A stretch of 64,000 nucleotides of DNA from an uncultured Coriobacteriaceae bacterium (GTDB lineage: Bacteria; Actinomycetota; Coriobacteriia; Coriobacteriales; Coriobacteriaceae). Where the stretch lies: NCBI GenBank assembly GCA_944322305.1, contig CALUOP010000002.1, positions 1 through 64,000 on the forward strand, given 5' to 3'. A program made the translations under genes and the position numbers. The notes under the pieces were generated by a model, which ran no database searches, had not been told where the DNA came from, and saw only the letters and a list, made by a program, of their open reading frames with translations. Positions 37,798-45,442 of the stretch are shown in pieces. Each line of letters begins with the position of its first letter. The first letter of the stretch is position 1.

Positions 37798-38607
37798 TTA
37801 CAGCGCCTTGCGGCGGAACGACAGGCGGGCGAGCAGGCCCGCGCCAACAGTCCAGGCGAGCGGCACGAGCGCAACGTGCGCCACGGCGCCCGCGTTGGCA
37901 AGGAAGCCGGTACCGGTGGATACGGTGCTGCTCCAAGTGACGAGCATCCCGTCGGTCACCGCGCGTGCCAGCGGGGCGAGCTCAGAGACGAACAGCGCCG
38001 CAAGGCCAACCAACTGGATGACGGTTATGTCCACGAGCCCCAGGCCCATGAACAGCGCAAGACACCAGCCCAGGGTTTCGTTTCGCGTCAGCAGGGCAAG
38101 CAGCATGCAGGCGGCGCCATACCCGAGACACACGAGCGTGGCGCATCCCCACCACCCAAGCGTTTCCCCCACGCTGGGCACGGAAGCGTATCGCAAGCCA
38201 AAGAGCGGCGGCAGCACGGCGGCCAGCGCCAAGGCGAGCGCGCAGAGCACGGCGCTGACAAGGGCAGCGAACGCCACCTTCGATCCCACGTAGGCGGTGC
38301 GCGCGCGGGGGATTGCCAGCATGGTTTTGTGCGAGCCGTTCTTGTAATCGCTGGCCACGAGGTAGACGGTACACCAAGCAGACAGCAGCGGCAGGTAGTT
38401 GGCGTTGAAGAGCGAGCTGGCAGCCAGGCTCGCAAACGACCCGTTGACGGTGCCGCCCACGGCGGCGTTTCCCGGCAGCAGGCCGGCGTACGCGGCGGCG
38501 TCCATGCCGACGACTAGGATCAGTACGCCGAAAAGGGCTCCGACCATGCCGATGAGCGTGCCGCTTTTCCACGAGCGGTACAGATCGGCGCGCAGGTAAT
38601 TGAGCAT
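37798..38607 (-). CDS. ABC-2 type permease (second of three)
   Basis: This 269-residue protein has six predicted membrane helices and starts MLNYLRADLYRSWKSG. It is a paralogue of the next permease, which has the same opening and the same VASD coupling segment. The two probably form a heteromeric pore, as in LanE/LanG pairs. A ribosome site (AAGGAG) precedes the ATG at 38607. It lies 73 bases before the third permease gene in the same direction. Confidence 0.87.
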   Translation of the reverse strand: MLNYLRADLYRSWKSGTLIGMVGALFGVLILVVGMDAAAYAGLLPGNAAVGGTVNGSFASLAASSLFNANYLPLLSAWCTVYLVASDYKNGSHKTMLAIPRARTAYVGSKVAFAALVSAVLCALALALAAVLPPLFGLRYASVPSVGETLGWWGCATLVCLGYGAACMLLALLTRNETLGWCLALFMGLGLVDITVIQLVGLAALFVSELAPLARAVTDGMLVTWSSTVSTGTGFLANAGAVAHVALVPLAWTVGAGLLARLSFRRKAL

Positions 38608-38686
38608 CGTGTTCTCCTTAACAGATATCCGGGTGCCGAGCGGGGCTCGACGTGCTGCGAGGGAGGTCGCTGCGGTAGCGCGGCCC

Positions 38687-39478
38687 TTACAGCGTCCTGC
38701 GTTTGAAGGCGGCCAGCGCCAGCACGGTGCTTGCGGCGGCCCAGGCGAGCGGTGCGAGCGTGACGCGCAGCGTTGCCGCAGCGGAAAGACCGAGCGCCTC
38801 GAGGCCCATGCCGACCGCGCGCGCCTGGGGGAGGAGCATTCCGGAGAGCATCGCGTTGGCGATGTCGGTACATGCCGGAACCGCCGTTACGGCAAGCGCA
38901 AGGACGGCTTGGCCTATGTTTTCCAGGGTTCCCAGGCCCGTGAGCGTGAGCAGCAGATACGCCACGGTTTCGTTGCCCGCGAGCAGGCTCAGAAGCGTGC
39001 TCAGCGCAGCGTACCCAAAGCACACGACCGACGCCTCGCCCAGCCATTGCAGCGCGGACGCGAGGTCGGGGACGGTTTCGTAGGGAATGCCCGCCAGCTC
39101 CGGTACCACCGCGAAGGTTGCGAGCATGATGATCGGGTTGACGACTGCGAAGAGGGCACACTGCGCGATTTTCGACAGTACGTAGCTTCTGCGCGCGTGC
39201 GGTGTGGCGAGCAGGCTCTTGAGCCCGCGCGTTGTCCAGTCCGACGCGACGAGGTACGTTGCGGCGAAGCCGCTCGCAAGCGGCAGCATGCCTGCGCCGA
39301 AGCCCATGTTGGCCGTCATGTCCACAAGCGACGACATCGACCATTCGTTGCGGGCCGCGCCTGCCAGCAGGTTCACGGCCACAAGCAGGCCCATGATGGC
39401 CAGCGGGTACAGCGCGATGCCGAGCAGCACGCCCGAAGCGCGAAGACGGTACAGGTCAGCGCGCAGGTAGTTCAACAT
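38687..39478 (-). CDS. ABC-2 type permease (first of three)
   Basis: This 263-residue protein has six predicted membrane helices, starting MLNYLRADLYRLRASG. The coupling segment is VASDWTTRGLKSLLATPHAR. I use the ATG at 39478 with AAGGAGG upstream. An in-frame ATG 18 bases earlier would overlap that ribosome site. It follows the ATPase gene by about 97 bases. The three-permease arrangement is larger than the usual two-permease immunity transporter. Confidence 0.87.
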   Translation of the reverse strand: MLNYLRADLYRLRASGVLLGIALYPLAIMGLLVAVNLLAGAARNEWSMSSLVDMTANMGFGAGMLPLASGFAATYLVASDWTTRGLKSLLATPHARRSYVLSKIAQCALFAVVNPIIMLATFAVVPELAGIPYETVPDLASALQWLGEASVVCFGYAALSTLLSLLAGNETVAYLLLTLTGLGTLENIGQAVLALAVTAVPACTDIANAMLSGMLLPQARAVGMGLEALGLSAAATLRVTLAPLAWAAASTVLALAAFKRRTL

Positions 39479-39575
39479 CGTATCCTCCTTCAGCAAACGC
39501 CGCGACGGGCGAATGGCTCTGCGGGTGGCGACCGTCGGCGTGCCCCTTCGTGGGGCCGCAGCCCGGCGCGCGGGC

Positions 39576-40559
39576 TTAGCGGCGCGGGAAATGGCGGGGA
39601 TCGCTGGGCAGTTCGGCGCCCGTAGTGGGATGCTCTTCTTCTCCTCCGCCCATCAGGTCTACGAAAAAGCCCTCGGCGTCGCGCTCTGCGCGGTGCAGGT
39701 CGGTCACGGCGATGCCCTCGCTCATGAGCAGCTCGCCCAGGGCCGCCTGGTCTGCCGGGCCGTCGATGCGGATGGTGTCGTTGGGCAGCACGGAGAGCGA
39801 AAGCGCGGGGAAGCGCTCGGTTACAAGCGCCAGCGCACGGGCCGGCTCGCTGCAGGTAAGCTCCAGGTAGCTGGCGCAAGCGGCGTCCAGCTCATCGGAG
39901 GTGAGCTCGCGCGCCATGTGGCCGCCTGCGATGATGCCGTAGCGGGTGCAGATGCGCTCGAGCTGGTCCAAGATGTGCGAGCTGACAAGCACGGTGACGC
40001 CGCGCTCGCGGTTGAGACGGACGATAAGCTCGCGCAGGGCGCGGGCGCCTTCGGGGTCGAGGCCGTTCAGCGGCTCGTCGAGCAGCAGGATGTCGGGGTT
40101 GCCGATAAGCGCCAGCGCCAGGCCCAGCCGCTGCTTCATGCCCATGGAGAAGCGCTTGGCCTTTTCGCGAGCGCGGGAGGCGCCGGGTGCGTGCGCGGAA
40201 AGGCCCACGGTGCCGAGCAGCTCGGCGGCGCTGCGACGCGGGTTCACAAGACCGAGCGCCAGGCCTTTGACCATGAGGTTGTCGAAGGCGCTGAGGTTGG
40301 GATAGATGCCGGGCTGCTCGATGAGCGAGCCCACCAGCGGGCTGGGCTCGCAGGGGGCGAGCGGCTGGCCCATGACGCGGACCTCGCCGGCGGTGGCGGG
40401 CATGAGTCCGCAGATGAGCTTCATGGTGGTGGACTTGCCCGAGCCGTTTTTGCCCACGAAGCCGTAGATGTCGCCTCGGGACACATGGAGGTTGAGGTCG
40501 CGGATGACGCGGTGGCCGCGGAAGCTCTTGGCCAGGCCGGCTGTTTCGATGGCGTACAT
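39576..40559 (-). CDS. ABC transporter ATP-binding protein, lantibiotic-immunity/BcrA type
   Basis: This 327-residue ATPase has Walker A GKNGSGKST near 37, the Q-loop in LIEQPGIYPNLS, signature FSMGMKQRLGLA near 142, Walker B ILLLDEPLNGLDPEG near 165 and the switch His in VSSHILDQLERI. The C-terminal extension after about 225 is the accessory region common in BcrA/LanF proteins. It powers the three downstream permeases, probably to expel antimicrobial peptides from the membrane. It is first in the run ending with the histidine kinase. Confidence 0.92.
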   Translation of the reverse strand: MYAIETAGLAKSFRGHRVIRDLNLHVSRGDIYGFVGKNGSGKSTTMKLICGLMPATAGEVRVMGQPLAPCEPSPLVGSLIEQPGIYPNLSAFDNLMVKGLALGLVNPRRSAAELLGTVGLSAHAPGASRAREKAKRFSMGMKQRLGLALALIGNPDILLLDEPLNGLDPEGARALRELIVRLNRERGVTVLVSSHILDQLERICTRYGIIAGGHMARELTSDELDAACASYLELTCSEPARALALVTERFPALSLSVLPNDTIRIDGPADQAALGELLMSEGIAVTDLHRAERDAEGFFVDLMGGGEEEHPTTGAELPSDPRHFPRR

Positions 40560-40733
40560 GGCGCTCCTTTCGCGCTGCGCTGCCTGCTCTGCTGACACAC
40601 AGTATGCCGGGCGAGTTTTCAGAAACATCCGGCGAAGTTACAAGAAAGTTGCAAGAAACGGGCGGGGCCTGCGCGGCTGGGCCAGGGTGGGGATCGGGCA
40701 TAGGGCGGTTGACGGAGCTGAGACGGCGGTTGG

Positions 40734-40914
40734 TGTGCAAATATTTGAGTTATGAACGATTCTCCACGGGACGCTTTGAGGTGGCTTTCGCAAAATGTAT
40801 ATTTAGGCGATATTACCTGCGCGTATTATTTCTCATATGCATAATATAAGGGTCAACGCGGACATCAGAAAACACAGGTCAATCCAAATCGTTCATAACT
40901 CGAATTATTGCACA
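40734..40914. mobile_element. AT-rich 181-bp element with 28-bp terminal inverted repeats (MITE-like)
   Basis: The left end TGTGCAAATATTTGAGTTAT plus 8 bases (40734-40761) and the right end (40887-40914) are inverted copies with about four mismatches. Both begin TGTGCAA when read inward. The 125-base interior is AT-rich, unlike the surrounding DNA, and has no convincing gene. A GG flanks both ends, too short to prove a target duplication. It lies between the ABC ATPase gene and gdx. The rest of 40560-41088 shows only a GGGTTGGTCGGGGGC-like string near 40938. Confidence 0.55.
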
Positions 40915-41088
40915 GGAGACCTACGCGCGATGCCCCACGGGTTGGTCGGGGGCGCGGGTTGGTCGAGGGCGCGTTCCTTTCGGCCTGTTCCTTTCGACCT
41001 GCCGCGCGGCTTTCGCCAGCGGGTTATTGCGCCGTGTCTGCACGCGGCCGTTTGCTAAGATAAGGGACGGTTCCGCTATCTGCGGACT

Positions 41089-41128
41089 CCTGACGAGGGC
41101 TGCCGTACCAGGCCTGAAAAGACGGCAG
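41089..41128 (+). ncRNA. Guanidine-III riboswitch (ykkC-III)
   Basis: The segment CCTGACGAGG, GC, TGCCGTACCAGG and then AAAAGACGGCAG matches the known guanidine-III aptamer layout (ACGAGG core, GCCGUACC and a downstream ACGGC). CCTG pairs with CAGG for P1. TGCCGT pairs with ACGGCA to make the pseudoknot. The aptamer ends about 6 bases before the GAGGAG ribosome site of gdx, so guanidine binding can control translation initiation. The match was made from memory of the motif, and the gene that follows is the expected one. Confidence 0.85.
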
Positions 41129-41144
41129 ACAGAGAGGAGTTCGC

Positions 41145-41465
41145 ATGAGTTGGATTATCTTGATCGCGTCGGGGTGCATGGAGGCCGTATGGGCCGCCGC
41201 GCTGGATCACGCCGAGGGCTTCACCAAGCCGCTTCCCACCGTGGTGTTCTTAGTGGCGTTGGCGCTCAGCATGTTCGGGCTGAGCCACGCCGTGCGCAGC
41301 ATCCCCCTGGGCACGGCGTACGCCGTGTGGGTTGGCGTGGGCGCGTCCATCACCGTGTGCTACAGCATGCTTACCGGCGCGGAGTCGTTCAGCTGGGTGA
41401 AGCTCTTGCTCATCGCCGGCCTCGTGGCGTGCGTGGTGGGGCTCAAGCTCGTCCACGGCGAGTAG
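41145..41465 (+). CDS. gdx: SMR-family guanidinium exporter (Gdx/SugE)
   Basis: This 106-residue protein has four membrane helices and functions as an antiparallel dimer exchanging guanidinium for protons. The essential Glu is in IASGCMEAVWAAALDHAEGF (Glu13). The family motif PLGTAYAVWVGVGA lies in helix three. SugE-type features (the W after EAV and the short N-terminus) separate it from drug-exporting EmrE. The guanidine-III riboswitch directly upstream supports the guanidinium role strongly. It sits in the opposite direction inside what looks like a regulator-ABC exporter locus. Confidence 0.93.
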   Translation: MSWIILIASGCMEAVWAAALDHAEGFTKPLPTVVFLVALALSMFGLSHAVRSIPLGTAYAVWVGVGASITVCYSMLTGAESFSWVKLLLIAGLVACVVGLKLVHGE

Positions 41466-41495
41466 GGCGGAGCCGCCCGGCGACGCGCGGCCGCG

Positions 41496-42401
41496 TTAGG
41501 CTTGCGGCCGGCGCAGCTTGAAGCCGATGCCCCAGACGGTTTCGAGGTAGCTGTCGGTGCCGGTGGCCTTGAGCTTGGCGCGCAGGTTGCCTACGTGCGT
41601 GCTCACAGTCTTCTCGTCCGACGACGTGTAGGCGCCTGCGACGGCGTTGGCCTGGGCTGCGGCGTTGTGGCAGGCGGCCCGGTACAGGTCGCGCTTGGAA
41701 AACACGCGCTCAGGCTGGCGCATCAAGGCCTCTACCAGGTCGAACTCGGTACGCGTGAGCTTGAGCGCGGTGCCGTTTACAGCAAACGAGCGCGTGGCGG
41801 GGTTAAGGCGCCAGGCGCCGAAGGTAAGCGCGTCCGAGCTTTCCGCGGCGTCGGCGGCGTTGGGAACCGTGGTCCCGGGGCTGCCTGCGGGGCCTTGCCA
41901 GGGCGCCCCCTGCCCCTGCCCTTGCCCTTGGCCTGCGCCTGCCCCGCGCAGGCGCAGCTGCACGTCTATGCGGGCGAGAAGCTCTTCCAAGTCAAAGGGT
42001 TTCACCAGGTAGTCGTCCGCGCCGGTGCGCAACAGCGCCACGCGGTCGGACACGGCGCCCTTGGCCGAGGTCACGATCACCGGCACGTTGCCCAGGCGCT
42101 CGCGCACCACCGGCACGAGCTCTTCGCCGGGAAGGCCCGGCAGCATGAGGTCGGTTATCACGAGGTCGAAAGCTGGGAGGGGCGTCGCGGCCGCGTTGGC
42201 GTTGCGCTCGGCAGGCACGTCGCGCTCGGCGGCGTCTCTCGCCCTGTCGGCCTGCTCTAACAGCATCCGAGCCTCGGTGCCCGAGAACGCCGGCGTGCAG
42301 GCGAAACCTTCCTGCTCAAGGAAGGTGCAGACGATTTCGTTAAGCGAGGCGTCGTCCTCGATGACCAGGACGCGTCGCGCGGGGCGAGCAAAAGCGGCCA
42401 T
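41496..42401 (-). CDS. OmpR-family response regulator
   Basis: This 301-residue regulator has a receiver domain (VLVIEDDASLNEIVCTFLEQ), with the phosphoacceptor Asp in LVITDLMLPGLPGEE near 82, the Thr/Ser in VIVTSAKG and Lys in YLVKPFD. The winged-helix DNA-binding domain is at about 195-300 (LKLTRTEFDLVEALMRQPERVFS). An insertion of about 25 residues (AERDVPAERNANAAAT) lies inside the receiver, pushing the Asp well past its usual place near 52. The linker is a GQGQGQGQG run. It is the probable partner of the kinase at 35825-36754. Confidence 0.9.
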   Translation of the reverse strand: MAAFARPARRVLVIEDDASLNEIVCTFLEQEGFACTPAFSGTEARMLLEQADRARDAAERDVPAERNANAAATPLPAFDLVITDLMLPGLPGEELVPVVRERLGNVPVIVTSAKGAVSDRVALLRTGADDYLVKPFDLEELLARIDVQLRLRGAGAGQGQGQGQGAPWQGPAGSPGTTVPNAADAAESSDALTFGAWRLNPATRSFAVNGTALKLTRTEFDLVEALMRQPERVFSKRDLYRAACHNAAAQANAVAGAYTSSDEKTVSTHVGNLRAKLKATGTDSYLETVWGIGFKLRRPQA

Positions 42402-42533
42402 GGCTCCTCATCATTCGCAAGCGGGGTGGTATGCGTGATGGTACCACAGGCCCTGGCGCGGCTGGGAGCTGATGCCGGGGTCGGGCGCGCAGGATGGGCG
42501 CGCAGGTCGGGTGTGTGCGCTCAAGCCCTCCGG

Positions 42534-43244
42534 TCAGACAAGCTGCGGAGCCACGCGAGCGGGCCGTGCGCTGTTGGCTGCCGGGGCGGCGCCGCAGGCT
42601 GCGCGCGCAAGCAGCGTCTCGGCGCCTACGGCAACCACCACGCCCAGCGCCGATCCCGAGGCCACGGTGGTGCCGGCAAAGATCAGGTTGTAGCAGGTGG
42701 CGGCACTCGGCGCGGTCTCTTCCACGCGCTCGGCGTTCTTCTTCTGCACGGAGCGCTCGCCGGCCAGCACCGACTGGTCTGCCAGCAGGTCGTCGGTCGC
42801 CTCGATGAGCCGCAGGTCGGCGGGCACGAGGTCGCCGGCGCTGATGCGCACGATGTCGCCCACCACGAGGTCGCCGGCGCGCGCGGGCTTCTCGCCCGTT
42901 GAGGAGCGGATCGCGTGGCAGGTGGTCTGCGCCAGACGCTGCGCAAACGACGCGGCGCTCATGCCCAAAAGGCGCGGCATGGCCAGCGCGCGCCCGGCGT
43001 AGCGGCGAAGCTGTGCGGTCTGCGCGGCGGTGAGGGCGTTGCGGCCGTGGTCCTCGCGCGAGAACAGCACCGCCTCGCGGTTGAGGCCGTGCCGGTGCGC
43101 GTGCAGGCGGTACAGGGCGTCGTCCACCGAGGCGGTGGCGGCGTAAGCGTGGCAAGCCGGCAGCTGCTGGCTGGTGAGGGCGTTGTGAACCGCTGCGCGG
43201 CGCGCGGGATGCGCAAACGCAAACGGTACGCTGAACGGAAACAT
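42534..43244 (-). CDS. Truncated P-type cation ATPase, actuator-domain-only protein
   Basis: This 236-residue protein resembles the first quarter of MgtA/calcium-type P-ATPases. The N-terminal cation-ATPase segment is about 38-60. The actuator domain shows VVGDIVRISAGDLVPADLRL and GTTVASGSALGVVVAVGAET. The conserved TGE of the dephosphorylation loop appears as AGE (SVLAGERS). The expected first membrane helix pair is absent, as are the phosphorylation motif DKTG and everything after. It may be a remnant or a stand-alone regulatory domain. The ATG has AAGGAG upstream and a candidate leader peptide lies before it. Confidence 0.6.
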   Translation of the reverse strand: MFPFSVPFAFAHPARRAAVHNALTSQQLPACHAYAATASVDDALYRLHAHRHGLNREAVLFSREDHGRNALTAAQTAQLRRYAGRALAMPRLLGMSAASFAQRLAQTTCHAIRSSTGEKPARAGDLVVGDIVRISAGDLVPADLRLIEATDDLLADQSVLAGERSVQKKNAERVEETAPSAATCYNLIFAGTTVASGSALGVVVAVGAETLLARAACGAAPAANSARPARVAPQLV

Positions 43245-43416
43245 CGCTGCATCTCCTTCATGCGGGGCCGCGCGGCGGCCAACGAGGCGTGCGGGAATGC
43301 AAGCTCAAGCCCGCCGCGGCAACGCGGGCGGGAACAGGCGATTGTGCGGAAGCGATGTCAGGTGCGCTGGGATGCAGACGTGCCGGGTGCCGGCCGCGCC
43401 AAGTCCGAGCAGGGCG

Positions 43417-43518
43417 TTACGCCGTGCGAGAAGAACCGCTGCTGCGGAGCGTGCGCCTGACCGCGAGCAATCGCGGGCTTGCGGAGTCAGTGGTTCTTCG
43501 ACTGTGACCGCCGTCCAT
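43417..43518 (-). CDS. Candidate 33-residue leader peptide
   Basis: AAGGAGG lies seven bases before an ATG at 43518, and the frame ends at TAA after 33 codons (start MDGGHSRRTTDSASPRLL). The coding stretch folds: GGTTCTTC/GAAGAACC form an outer stem (43430-43437 with 43492-43499), and CCGCGA/TCGCGG an inner stem with a four-base loop (43461-43476). The excellent ribosome site and structured RNA before the truncated ATPase suggest translation-coupled attenuation, but nothing proves expression. The region 43519-43824 shows no other gene. Confidence 0.4.
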   Translation of the reverse strand: MDGGHSRRTTDSASPRLLAVRRTLRSSGSSRTA

Positions 43519-43824
43519 GGCGCACCTCCTTCAGGTTGGGTTCGTGGGAGCCGCATGCGCGGCTGTGAGCGTGGGACGCGTGCGTCCGACGCCGCTCTCC
43601 ATTATGTGCCCGCAAGCTGGCAAGTCAAGCGGTGCGCAGGGCGTTTCCACAACTTCTGGCAAGGTGAGCGCGCCGACGCCGCGCGCAGGCACGGGTGGGG
43701 TGCGGCGCGCCCCAAAAAGGAGCGGCGGGCAAAAACGCCCCGCTGCCAAAACGTGTCATAATGGCGGGGACGAGCAACGCAGCCCGACGCGCCCCGCGCC
43801 CGGCGCCTGGAAGGAAGGAGCCCC

Positions 43825-44505
43825 ATGGAGGCTTACAAGCGGGAGTTCATTGAGTTCATGGTTGAGTCCGACGTGCTCAAGTTCGGCGAGTTCACGCTCA
43901 AAAGCGGCCGCAAGAGCCCGTTTTTCATGAACGCGGGCGCCTACGTAACCGGCGAGCAGCTCAAGCGTCTGGGCGAGTACTACGCCCGCGCCATCCACGA
44001 CAACTTCGGGCTGGACTTCGACGTGCTGTTCGGGCCGGCGTACAAGGGCATCCCGCTCGCGGTGGTCACGGCCATCGCCCTGCACGACCTGTACGGCAAG
44101 GAGGTCAGGTACTGCGCCGACCGCAAGGAGGTTAAAGATCACGGCGCCGACAAGGGCGGCATGCTGGGCTACGAGCTCAAGGACGGCGACCGCGTGGTCA
44201 TGGTGGAGGACGTCACCACGTCGGGCAAGTCCATCGACGAGACGTACCCCAAGCTCATGGCGGCGGCCAACGTTGAGGTCAAAGGCCTTATCGTGAGCCT
44301 GAACCGCATGGAGGTGGGCAAGGGCGGCAAGGTGACCGCGCAGCAGGAGGTGCAGGAGCGCTACGGGTTCCCGGTGGCGAGCATCGTCAGCATGGCCGAG
44401 GTGACCGAGGTGCTTTACAACCACGAGCTCGGCGGCCGCGTGGTGATCGACGACAAGATCAAGGCCGCGCTGGACGCCTACTACGAGCAATACGGCGTGA
44501 AGTAG
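43825..44505 (+). CDS. pyrE: Orotate phosphoribosyltransferase
   Basis: This 226-residue cytoplasmic enzyme joins orotate to PRPP to form OMP in pyrimidine synthesis. Visible motifs are KFGEFTLKSGRKSPFFMNAG at the start, GPAYKGIPLA for orotate, and the catalytic loop region DRKEVKDHGADKGGMLG. The PRPP motif is RVVMVEDVTTSGKSIDET near 120-137. The ATG at 43825 has GGAAGGAG upstream. No other pyr gene is nearby. Confidence 0.95.
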   Translation: MEAYKREFIEFMVESDVLKFGEFTLKSGRKSPFFMNAGAYVTGEQLKRLGEYYARAIHDNFGLDFDVLFGPAYKGIPLAVVTAIALHDLYGKEVRYCADRKEVKDHGADKGGMLGYELKDGDRVVMVEDVTTSGKSIDETYPKLMAAANVEVKGLIVSLNRMEVGKGGKVTAQQEVQERYGFPVASIVSMAEVTEVLYNHELGGRVVIDDKIKAALDAYYEQYGVK

Positions 44506-44530
44506 CGGCGGCAGTGGCATAAGCGTTTGG

Positions 44531-44564
44531 GCGGGGCGCGTCACGACGGTGGCGCGCCCTTGTC
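44531..44564 (+). terminator. Weak hairpin after pyrE
   Basis: GGGCGCG and CGCGCCC can pair around about 12 bases and are followed by TTGT. This is a possible terminator for pyrE. Confidence 0.4.
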
Positions 44565-44715
44565 GTAGCCAACCGTTTGCCGATGGACGCTGAAAGCAAA
44601 CTAAAAACGCTGGGCATCCCTGTAGGCTGTAAAGCAGGGCATCGGGCTCTGATAGCCAAGCGGCCCGCGTGTGAGCGAGCCCCGTATGACGGGCGGATGG
44701 CGGAGGGAGCTTGCC

Positions 44716-45339
44716 ATGATGAGAAGACGTTCGGTGTTTGCGATGTTGGCGGCGCTGCTGCTTGTTCTGGCGGGGGTGGGCGTCGGCTGTTCGAGCGGGC
44801 CTTCGGCCGAGGAGCTGATCACGCAGGACATCAACGAGCAGCTCAGCGCGGTGCAGGACACGGGCTCCGACCTGTATGCCTCGCTTGCGGAGGACCTCGA
44901 GGCGTCCAACGGCGAGGATTTCGACATGCTGGGTGTTGACGCCGCCGAGTACGTGACCTCGCTGCTCGACGGGTTCGCGTACGAGGTCAACGGCGTGAGC
45001 GTTGACGAGGAGGCCGGCACCGCCAAGGCGGACGTGACCATCACCTGCAAGTCGCTGTACAGCGCGATGGAGAAGTTCGGCACGGCAACCGAGGGCTATG
45101 CCGAGCAGTACGTGGCAGACGCCATCGCCGCGGGTCAGACCGAGGTGGACGAGGCGGCGCTGTACCAAGATATGGGTCGGCTGCTCATGGAGGCTGTCGA
45201 CGGCGCGGAGATAAAGGAAAACGACTGCACCTTTGCCTACACGCGCGACGACGAGGGAACGTGGACGGCGGATGAGAGCGTGGAGACCGAGCTGGTTGCG
45301 GCGATGCTCGGTGCGCCGACGGCTGCGTCAACTGAGTAG
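44716..45339 (+). CDS. Lipoprotein of unknown function
   Basis: This 207-residue protein has a clear lipoprotein signal: MMRRRS, a hydrophobic stretch and lipobox AGVGVGCSS with the modified Cys near 25. The mature part is acidic and mostly helical with a repeating pattern of short helices (EELITQDINEQLSAVQDTGS, ALYQDMGRLLMEAV). It resembles DUF5105-type lipoproteins of Gram-positive gut bacteria, but I am not sure of the family. The double ATG at 44716 has GGAGGGAG upstream. It faces the RsmB-like gene across a long perfect hairpin. Confidence 0.75.
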   Translation: MMRRRSVFAMLAALLLVLAGVGVGCSSGPSAEELITQDINEQLSAVQDTGSDLYASLAEDLEASNGEDFDMLGVDAAEYVTSLLDGFAYEVNGVSVDEEAGTAKADVTITCKSLYSAMEKFGTATEGYAEQYVADAIAAGQTEVDEAALYQDMGRLLMEAVDGAEIKENDCTFAYTRDDEGTWTADESVETELVAAMLGAPTAASTE

Positions 45340-45362
45340 GGCACGTCTACTCGGGCGCATGT

Positions 45363-45438
45363 CGCCGTGGGGGACGGGTACGGATGGCAGATGTGCGCGG
45401 CACGTGCCATCTGCCATCCGTACCCGTCCCCCACGGCG
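45363..45438. terminator. 31-bp perfect inverted repeat between convergent genes
   Basis: Positions 45363-45393 and 45408-45438 are exact complements around a 14-base loop. The arm begins CGCCGTGGGGGACGGGTACG. It can end transcription from both sides, with TTTTTT from 45450 in the forward direction, although far from the stem. The length is far beyond an ordinary terminator stem. Confidence 0.6.
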
Positions 45439-45442
45439 AGTC

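Noticed and set aside
43245-43520. M-box magnesium riboswitch before the truncated ATPase
   Set aside because: None of the conserved M-box core strings is present. The stems seen lie within a short open frame and suit a leader peptide better.
44506-44715. tRNA or other RNA gene between pyrE and the lipoprotein gene
   Set aside because: No cloverleaf pairing or tRNA TTCRA motif could be found, only a weak hairpin.
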